This document shows, one piece after another, positions 6,951 through 12,012 of a stretch of DNA of 12,012 bases. Numbering within the stretch: position 1 is the stretch's first letter; every line of letters starts with the position of its first letter. Below the pieces are notes generated by a model. It saw only the letters and a program-made list of their open reading frames with translations. It was not told the origin of the DNA and ran no database searches. The DNA comes from an uncultured Verrucomicrobiota bacterium (lineage in GTDB: Bacteria; Verrucomicrobiota; Kiritimatiellia; RFP12; UBA1067), in the NCBI GenBank assembly GCA_946615275.1, contig CAMOHV010000013.1, positions 1 through 12,012 on the forward strand, written 5' to 3'. Position numbers and translations under genes: made by a program.

Positions 6951-9026
6951 TCACCGCGCGAGCAGCTCCTCTCGCACGTTGCGCGGGACGAGCGCGAAAT
7001 CGCTCGGCTCCATCGAGTACGACGCGCGGCCCTTGGTGAGGGAGCGGATCGCCGTGGCGTATCCGAACATCTGCGCCATCGGGACGCGCGCATGGACTAT
7101 CTGCATGTCGCCGCGCTGCTCCATGTCGAGCACCGTTCCGCGGCGGGCGTTCAGGTCGCCCAGCACCTCGCCCACCGACTCGGGGGGCGTCGTGATCTCA
7201 AGTTTCATTATCGGCTCCAGGAACTCCGGCGCGGCCACCTCGGCCGCCTCGCGGAAGCCCATCATGGCGGCGCCGCGGAACGCGACTTCGTCCGACACCT
7301 CAGGATCCACCAGCGACACGCCCGTCACCGTCACCTCAAGGTCGGTCATCGGATAGCGCGCAAGTACGCCCGTCGCGATTCCGTCCCTGAGGCTCTGGAG
7401 AACCACCTCCTCGAGCTTCGGGTCCGGCAGCGCCATCTTCGCGTCCCGGCCCATCTCCACGACGCTCCCCTTGCCGCGCTCCAGGGGCTTCACCTCGACC
7501 GTCAGGCCCACAGCATGGCGCTTCCCGCCAAGCTCGCGGTCGAACATGAACTCCTTCGAGGCGGAGGCCGTGACGGTCTCCAGGTAGCTCACCATCGGCT
7601 TGCCCACGTTCGCGGCCACCTTGAACTCGCGCTTGAGGCGGTCCACGAGTATCTCGAGGTGCAGTTCGCCCATGCCGGAGAGGATGGTCTGGCCCGTCTC
7701 GTCGTCCTGGCGAACCTGGCATGTGGGGTCCTCTGCGGCGAGCTGGTTCATGGAATCTACGAGCTTGTCCTTGTCCGCCCCGCTCTTCGGCTCCACGGCC
7801 AGGAACATGACGGGCTGGGGGGCCGTGATGCGCTCGAGGTAGCAGGGCTTCATCTCGGCGCAGAGGGTATCGCCCGTGGTGCACTCCTTGAGGCCGACGA
7901 TCGCGCCGATGTCGCCGGCGGAGAGATGGTCCGTCTCGATCTGCTGGTCGGCGAAGAGGCGCACTATCTTGAGCGGGCGCTCGCGCTTGCGCGTGCGCGG
8001 GTTGAAGACGTTCGCGCCGCGCTTTACCACGCCGGAATAGACGCGCACGAAATATAGCTTGCCCACGTACGGGTCCGTCGCGATCTTGAACACGAGCGCG
8101 GAGAGAAGCTCCTTCTCGTCCGCCTTGCGGGTCACCTTCTCGCCGCTTTTCAGGTCCGTGGCCTCGGTGGGCGGACGGTCCAGCGGGCTCGGCAGATACC
8201 ACGCCACGCCGTCGAGGAGCGGCTGCACGCCCTTGTCGCGCAGCGACGTCCCGCAGAAGACCGGCACAAGCTGGTTGGAGACCACGAGGCGGCGGATCGC
8301 AGGGCGCAGCTCCTCGGCGGAGAGGTCGCCCTTCTCGAGATACGCCTCCATCACGCCCTCGTCGAGGTCGGCCACCTTCTCGCACAGCTCTGCGCGCGCG
8401 AGCTCGGCGTCGTCCTTCATCTCGGCTGGTATCTCCTCCACTGCGAACTTCGCGCCAAGCGACTCCTCGTCGAACACGACGGCCTTCATCTCCACGAGAT
8501 CCACGACTCCCTTGAATGAGTCCTCCCTGCCGATGGGGAGCGTCACTGGGACTGCGTTCGCGTGGAGCTTGGAGCGCATCTCCTCCACCACGCGCTGGAA
8601 ATCGGCCCCCATGCGGTCCATCTTGTTCACGAACGCGAGGCGGGGGACGGCGTAGCGGTCCGCCTGGCGCCAGACGGTCTCCGACTGCGGCTGAACGCCG
8701 CCCACCGCGCAGAACACGCCCACCGCGCCGTCGAGGACCCGGAGCGAGCGCTCCACCTCCATCGTGAAGTCCACGTGTCCGGGGGTGTCGATCAGGTTGA
8801 TCGTGCACCCCTTCCACTCGCACGTGATGGCGGCAGAGGTGATCGTGATCCCGCGCTCGCGCTCCTGCACCATCCAGTCGGTGGTGGTGTCGCCCTCGTG
8901 CACCTCGCCGATGGCGTGTATCTTGCCGGTGTAGTAGAGTATGCGCTCGGTCGTCGTCGTCTTCCCCGCGTCGATGTGGGCGACGATGCCGATGTTCCGG
9001 ACTTTCGATAGATCGCTTTCTTCCAT
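6951..9026 (-). CDS. fusA: Elongation factor G, probably a specialised paralogue with divergent domain IV
   Basis: The 691-residue translational GTPase has all G motifs: AHIDAGKTT (16-24), RGITITSA (58-65, switch I), DTPGHVDF (80-87) and NKMD (134-137). G5 is GTSLRDKG (259-266) in place of the common GSAFKNKG. Domains II and III are standard ([31 protein letters not shown]), and domain V is conserved ([33 protein letters not shown]). Domain IV (about 480-600) is not standard. The GGRGQYGHV block is replaced by LGGKRHAVG (499-507), and the tip loop SYHDVDSSE by [10 protein letters not shown] (571-580), so the tip histidine is lost. EF-G translocates tRNA-mRNA and, with RRF, recycles ribosomes; paralogues can specialise in one task. 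Its place between clpB and grpE, without rpsL, rpsG or tuf, also suggests a second copy. No Shine-Dalgarno sequence is visible before the start. The EF-G family call is certain; the specialisation is inferred. Confidence 0.96.
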   Translation of the reverse strand: MEESDLSKVRNIGIVAHIDAGKTTTTERILYYTGKIHAIGEVHEGDTTTDWMVQERERGITITSAAITCEWKGCTINLIDTPGHVDFTMEVERSLRVLDGAVGVFCAVGGVQPQSETVWRQADRYAVPRLAFVNKMDRMGADFQRVVEEMRSKLHANAVPVTLPIGREDSFKGVVDLVEMKAVVFDEESLGAKFAVEEIPAEMKDDAELARAELCEKVADLDEGVMEAYLEKGDLSAEELRPAIRRLVVSNQLVPVFCGTSLRDKGVQPLLDGVAWYLPSPLDRPPTEATDLKSGEKVTRKADEKELLSALVFKIATDPYVGKLYFVRVYSGVVKRGANVFNPRTRKRERPLKIVRLFADQQIETDHLSAGDIGAIVGLKECTTGDTLCAEMKPCYLERITAPQPVMFLAVEPKSGADKDKLVDSMNQLAAEDPTCQVRQDDETGQTILSGMGELHLEILVDRLKREFKVAANVGKPMVSYLETVTASASKEFMFDRELGGKRHAVGLTVEVKPLERGKGSVVEMGRDAKMALPDPKLEEVVLQSLRDGIATGVLARYPMTDLEVTVTGVSLVDPEVSDEVAFRGAAMMGFREAAEVAAPEFLEPIMKLEITTPPESVGEVLGDLNARRGTVLDMEQRGDMQIVHARVPMAQMFGYATAIRSLTKGRASYSMEPSDFALVPRNVREELLAR

Positions 9027-9070
9027 AGGCGTTATAGTATATCAAAAACCGCGCGCGAATGGGGGACATT
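9027..9070 (-). promoter_or_regulatory. AT-rich clpB-fusA spacer with -10-like sequence and no ribosome binding site
   Basis: The 44-base gap between clpB and fusA carries, on the minus strand, TATACTATAAC (9041-9031), an AT-rich island in otherwise very GC-rich sequence. It resembles overlapping -10 elements (TATACT, TATAAC) that end 9 and 4 bases before the fusA ATG. No convincing -35 box was found 16-18 bases upstream, and there is no GGAG-like sequence before the ATG. It could be a promoter giving a very short or leaderless fusA mRNA. Chance or another ribosome-recruitment mode is equally possible. Confidence 0.35.
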
Positions 9071-11599
9071 TCAGCGCAGGACCACCATCCCCCCATCCGC
9101 CGACGCCTTGAGCGTGCTTCCCGGCGGGTATTTCCCCGCCACGAGCGCGCGCGCCGCCGGCGTCTCGATGTCGCGCTGGATCGCGCGCTTCACGGGCCTT
9201 GCGCCGTATGCGGGGTCGTAGCCGTCCTTAGCCAGGACGTCGAGCGCGGCGTCGTCGATCTCGAACGACACCTCCTGCTCCGCCAGGCGCTTCGCGAAGT
9301 CCTTGAGCTGGAGCTTCACGATGGCGCGGATCTGCGCCTCGGAGAGCGGCTTGAACTCGAGTATCTCGTCAAGGCGGTTCAGGAACTCGGGACGGAAGAT
9401 GCTCTTGAGCGCGTCGCGCGGGGCGTTGGAGGTCATGATCACGACGGCGTTCTTGAAGGAGACCGTGCGGCCGTGGGAGTCCGTGAGGCGTCCGTCGTCC
9501 AGCACCTGCAGGAGCAGGTTGAAGACGTCGGGATGCGCCTTCTCTATCTCGTCGAGAAGCACCACGGAGTACGGCTTGCGCCTGACCGCCTCGGTGAGCT
9601 GCCCGCCCTCGTCGTAGCCGACGTATCCGGGCGGCGCGCCCACCAGGCGGGAGACGGCGAACTTCTCCATGTACTCGCTCATGTCGATGCGCACCATGCT
9701 CGCCTCGTCGTCGAAAAGCTCCGCCGCGAGCGCCTTCGCGAGCTCCGTCTTGCCCACGCCCGTGGGGCCCAGGAACAGGAACGCGCCGACGGGGCGCTGG
9801 CGGTTCTTTATGCCGGCACGGGAGCGCAGGACGGCGTCGGCCACGGCGTCAACCGCCTCGTCCTGGCCGATGACGCGCTCGTGGAGGATGTCGGAGAGCT
9901 TCAGGAGCTTCGCTCGCTCGCCCTCGAGGAGCTTCGCCACGGGCACCCCTGCCCAGCGGGAGACCACCTCGGCGATCTCGTCAGCCGTCACCTCCTCGCG
10001 CAGAAGGGCCCCGTCGCCGCCCGCGCCGCGTATCTCGGCCTCGTGCGCCTTGAGCTTCTTCTCCAGATCCGGTATTACGCCGTGCTCCAGGCGCGCGGCC
10101 TTCTCGTATTCGCCCACGCGCGCGGCCTCCTCGTATTCATGGCGCGCCGCGTCGAGGTCGGCGCGCACGCGCTTGACGTCCTCCAGCGACGCCTTCTCGT
10201 TCTTCCAGCGAGCGGTGAGCGCGTCGGACTTCGCCTTCGCATCGGCGAGCTCCCTGCGGAGCTCCTCCAGGCGCTTCTTAGACGCCTCGTCCTTCTCCTT
10301 GGAGAGCGCTATCTCCTCGATCTCGAGGCGGCGCACCTGGCGGGTGAGCTGGTCGAGCTCGGCCGGGCAGGAGTCCATCTCCGTGCGGATGGAGGCGCAG
10401 GCCTCGTCGAGGAGGTCTATCGCCTTGTCCGGCAGGAAGCGGTCCTGGATGTAGCGCGAGGAGAGCGTCACGGCGGAGACTATTGCCTCGTCGCGGATGT
10501 GGACGTTGTGGTACTTCTCGAAGCGCTCCTTTAGCCCGCGCAGGATCGAGACGGCGTCCTCCTCCGTTGGCGGGTCCACCTGCACCGGCTGGAAGCGGCG
10601 CTCGAGGGCCGCGTCCTTCTCCATGTACTTGCGGTACTCGTCGAGCGTTGTTGCGCCCACGCAGTGGAGCTCGCCACGGGCGAGCATGGGCTTAAGCATG
10701 TTGCCGGCGTCCGTCGAGCCCTCGGTCTTGCCCGCGCCCACGATGGTGTGTATCTCGTCTATGAAGAGGATGATGCGCCCGTTCGCGGAGCGTATCTCGT
10801 TCAGAACCGCCTTGAGGCGCTCCTCGAACTGCCCGCGGTACTGCGCGCCGGCCATGAGGGCAGTCATGTCCAGCGAGAACACGGTGCGCCCCTTCAGGCC
10901 CTCCGGAACGTCGCCGCGCACGATGCGCTGGGCGAGGCCCTCCACGATCGCCGTCTTGCCCACGCCGGGCTCGCCGATCAGGACGGGGTTGTTCTTCGTC
11001 TTGCGCGAAAGGATGCGGATCACGTCGCGTATCTCGGAATCCCGCCCTATCACCGGGTCGAGCTTGCCCTGCCGCGCCATCTCCACAAGGTCCGTCCCGT
11101 ACTTCTTCAGCGCCTCGAACTGCTGCTCGGGGTCGGCGGACGTCACGCGCTGGTTTCCGCGCACCGCGCGAAGCGCCGCCAGAAACCCCTTCTCGTCCAC
11201 CCCCGCGTCCTTGAGAAGCTTCGCGCACGGCGAGTCCGGCGCCTTGAGGACTGCCAGGACTATATGCTCCACGGAGACGTATTCGTCCTTCATCTCCTTC
11301 GCCGCGTCCTCGGCGCGGACGAATACGTTCGCCAGCTCCGAGGAGATGTATATCTTGTCCATCTCCACATTGCCCGAAAGACGGGGCTTCGCGTTGATAG
11401 CCTCCTCAAGACGGGCGGTCAAGGGCGCAGTGCCGGCCCCCATCTTCGAGAAGAGGTTCGGCACCAATCCCTGTGAATCTTTCAAAAGGGCGAAAAGGAC
11501 ATGCTCCACGTCAATCTGCTGCTGCGCGTGGCGACGCGCCACGTTCTGCGCCGTTTCAAGCGCCTCTCGCACTTTGGTTGTGTATTTTTCTGCGTTCAT
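9071..11599 (-). CDS. clpB: ClpB, ATP-dependent protein disaggregase (Hsp100)
   Basis: The 842-residue protein contains every ClpB module. The N-terminal Clp repeat domain spans about 1-150. NBD1 has Walker A GEPGVGKT (209-216), Walker B ILFIDE (277-282), pore loop GAQYRG (251-256) and the arginine-finger region ALERRF (331-336). A ClpB-type coiled-coil middle domain (about 405-525, with [20 protein letters not shown]) separates ClpB from ClpA/ClpC. NBD2 has Walker A GPTGVGKT (611-618), Walker B VVLLDE (679-684), pore loop GYVGYDEGG (658-666) and sensor-2 GARPVKRAI (799-807). The enzyme threads aggregated proteins through its hexameric pore, working with DnaK, DnaJ and GrpE; the latter two are encoded just downstream. 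About 20 residues that E. coli and Thermus ClpB carry between TSN and FRPEF are missing ([17 protein letters not shown], 723-739). The ATG at 11599 is preceded at 7 bases by GGAGGA; an in-frame TTG at 11614 overlaps that site and was rejected. Confidence 0.98.
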   Translation of the reverse strand: MNAEKYTTKVREALETAQNVARRHAQQQIDVEHVLFALLKDSQGLVPNLFSKMGAGTAPLTARLEEAINAKPRLSGNVEMDKIYISSELANVFVRAEDAAKEMKDEYVSVEHIVLAVLKAPDSPCAKLLKDAGVDEKGFLAALRAVRGNQRVTSADPEQQFEALKKYGTDLVEMARQGKLDPVIGRDSEIRDVIRILSRKTKNNPVLIGEPGVGKTAIVEGLAQRIVRGDVPEGLKGRTVFSLDMTALMAGAQYRGQFEERLKAVLNEIRSANGRIILFIDEIHTIVGAGKTEGSTDAGNMLKPMLARGELHCVGATTLDEYRKYMEKDAALERRFQPVQVDPPTEEDAVSILRGLKERFEKYHNVHIRDEAIVSAVTLSSRYIQDRFLPDKAIDLLDEACASIRTEMDSCPAELDQLTRQVRRLEIEEIALSKEKDEASKKRLEELRRELADAKAKSDALTARWKNEKASLEDVKRVRADLDAARHEYEEAARVGEYEKAARLEHGVIPDLEKKLKAHEAEIRGAGGDGALLREEVTADEIAEVVSRWAGVPVAKLLEGERAKLLKLSDILHERVIGQDEAVDAVADAVLRSRAGIKNRQRPVGAFLFLGPTGVGKTELAKALAAELFDDEASMVRIDMSEYMEKFAVSRLVGAPPGYVGYDEGGQLTEAVRRKPYSVVLLDEIEKAHPDVFNLLLQVLDDGRLTDSHGRTVSFKNAVVIMTSNAPRDALKSIFRPEFLNRLDEILEFKPLSEAQIRAIVKLQLKDFAKRLAEQEVSFEIDDAALDVLAKDGYDPAYGARPVKRAIQRDIETPAARALVAGKYPPGSTLKASADGGMVVLR

Positions 11600-11606
11600 A
11601 TCTGGT

Positions 11607-11612
11607 TCCTCC
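11607..11612 (-). promoter_or_regulatory. Ribosome binding site of clpB
   Basis: GGAGGA on the minus strand lies 7 bases before the ATG at 11599, an ideal spacing. It establishes MNAEKYTTK as the N-terminus of ClpB and rules out the upstream in-frame TTG, which is part of the same sequence. Confidence 0.85.
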
Positions 11613-11662
11613 AAATCCCAAGTGCAAATCCCATGCCATTCCAGTAAATCCAGTAAATATCC
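11612..11662 (-). repeat. Degenerate GGATTT-type short repeats in the clpB leader
   Basis: On the minus strand this stretch reads as loosely repeated 9-13 base units: TTTACTGGA twice in tandem (within 11642-11660), and TGGGATTTG twice (11633-11625 and 11620-11612), 13 bases apart. A related pair, GGATTTA-GT-GGATTTA, occurs before grpE at 6948-6933. The units lie between the purine-rich tract and the clpB ribosome binding site. No function is known to me. They could be the downstream, more decayed part of the same repeat system. Confidence 0.55.
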
Positions 11663-11740
11663 TCCTATTGTCCTATTCCTCCTAGTCCAATCCTCCTAAT
11701 TGTCCTATTCCTCTTGTCCTATTCCTCCTCTTGTCCTAGA
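11659..11740 (-). repeat. Purine-rich tandem repeat tract with four AGGAGG cores
   Basis: The 12-base unit GTCCTATTCCTC (plus strand) occurs exactly at 11670-11681, 11702-11713 and 11716-11727, with partial copies around them (for example GTCCTA at 11733-11738). Read on the transcribed minus strand, the tract contains AGGAGG four times (11666-11661, 11683-11678, 11697-11692, 11729-11724). It has no open reading frame of note and differs from the GC-rich surroundings in composition. It lies between the acpP terminator and clpB, so it is probably in or near the clpB 5' leader. Spacing between copies is irregular (14 to 32 bases), so this is an expanding or decaying microsatellite-like array rather than a CRISPR. 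Confidence 0.75.
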
Positions 11741-11750
11741 ATCGCCCGAA

Positions 11751-11797
11751 GAAAAAACAAGCGACACAGTGTGCCAATACGACACACTGCGCCACTT
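11751..11797 (-). terminator. Rho-independent terminator of acpP, possibly bidirectional
   Basis: Read on the minus strand after the acpP stop, AAGTGGCGCAGTGTG pairs with CACACTGTGTCGCTT across a 9-base loop (TCGTATTGG). This gives a 15-pair stem with three G-U pairs, followed by GTTTTTTC. The plus-strand side is also T-rich after the stem (TGTCTTTTCT), so it may stop transcription both ways. It separates acpP from the clpB leader and implies that clpB has its own promoter in 11600-11750, which I could not identify. Confidence 0.82.
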
Positions 11798-11820
11798 TGT
11801 CTTTTCTAGTTCTTTACTTC

Positions 11821-12012
11821 TTACTGAGCGGGAGCGGCCTCGCCGTCATCGCCAAATCCCTTGGACTTGAGGTAGTCGACAACCTTGCCCACGGTCGTGA
11901 GCTTCTCGGCATCCTCTTCGGGGATGGCCGCGCCGAACTCTTCCTCAAAAGCCATGATCAATTCGACTGAATCCAGCGAATCAGCACCAAGATCGTCGAT
12001 GAACGACGCTTC
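11821..12012 (-). CDS. acpP: Acyl carrier protein, C-terminal part (5' end beyond the window)
   Basis: Sixty-three residues are visible, beginning [20 protein letters not shown] and ending in an acidic, Ala/Pro-containing tail ([10 protein letters not shown]). The serine of DSLD is the 4'-phosphopantetheine attachment site. The helix that follows ([20 protein letters not shown]) is the conserved acidic recognition helix of fatty-acid-synthesis ACPs. The missing start corresponds to about the first 25-30 residues of a typical protein of about 80-90 residues. The protein carries growing acyl chains between fatty acid synthase enzymes in the cytoplasm. It is separated from clpB by a strong terminator, so the two are probably independent transcription units. 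Confidence 0.95.
   Translation of the reverse strand, partial: EASFIDDLGADSLDSVELIMAFEEEFGAAIPEEDAEKLTTVGKVVDYLKSKGFGDDGEAAPAQ

Noticed and set aside
9059..10534. A 491-residue plus-strand open frame opposite clpB
   Set aside because: It is an antisense shadow of a conserved gene, with composition typical of GC-rich complement frames and no motif.
11600..11614. TTG start for ClpB, adding five residues
   Set aside because: The TTG overlaps the GGAGGA ribosome site used by the ATG at 11599, and the extra residues are not part of the ClpB N-terminus.
11659..11740. CRISPR array
   Set aside because: Units are about 12 bases with irregular spacing and no unique spacers of constant length, and no cas genes are present.
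11600..11750. CIRCE (HrcA) operator or sigma-32-type promoter in front of clpB
   Set aside because: I looked for a TTAGCACTC-N9-GAGTGCTAA-like inverted repeat and for paired heat-shock or housekeeping -35/-10 boxes and saw none that was convincing.

Overview
The window is a GC-rich, gene-dense piece of bacterial chromosome. Nearly everything lies on the minus strand, so the biological order runs from high to low coordinates. I infer a member of the Planctomycetes-Verrucomicrobia-Lentisphaerae-Kiritimatiellota (PVC) group. The reasons are Tat-exported Gfo/Idh/MocA oxidoreductases paired with a DUF1080 protein, a divergent EF-G, and purine-rich repeats in a gene leader. No rRNA or marker protein was compared, so the phylum is a hypothesis.

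Right end: the C-terminal part of an acyl carrier protein gene (acpP, 11821-12012) is followed by a strong rho-independent terminator (about 11751-11797). Next comes a non-coding leader of about 150 bases (11600-11750) made largely of degenerate TCCTATTCCTCC-type units, which read GGAGGAATAGGA on the transcribed strand.

Middle: clpB, fusA (EF-G), grpE and dnaJ (5063-11599) form a protein-quality-control block with a translation factor inserted between the disaggregase and the Hsp70 co-chaperones. ClpB, GrpE and DnaJ all work with DnaK, which is not in the window. The EF-G has an intact GTPase domain, but its domain IV lacks the usual GGRGQYGHV and SYHDVDSSE signatures. It is therefore likely a specialised paralogue rather than the main translocase.

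Left: four genes follow dnaJ on the same strand. They encode a Tat-signal Gfo/Idh/MocA oxidoreductase, a secreted DUF1080 protein (3-keto-glycoside hydrolase/lyase family), a second, cytoplasmic-looking Gfo/Idh/MocA oxidoreductase, and an L,D-transpeptidase with LysM-like and peptidoglycan-binding-like regions. Their three junctions are all 4-base ATGA overlaps. The first of them has its ribosome binding site overlapping the dnaJ stop codon, so the chaperone block and the sugar/cell-wall block may be one transcription unit. The oxidoreductase/DUF1080 set suggests oxidation-assisted glycoside cleavage in the cell envelope.

Far left: the 3' part of a DedA-family membrane protein gene on the plus strand ends 4 bases from the L,D-transpeptidase stop codon. 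I see no CRISPR, tRNA, rRNA, transposon or phage genes. The most unusual items are the divergent EF-G inside the chaperone block, the repeat-built clpB leader, a short deletion in ClpB NBD2, and the fusion of a redox-glycosidase operon to dnaJ.
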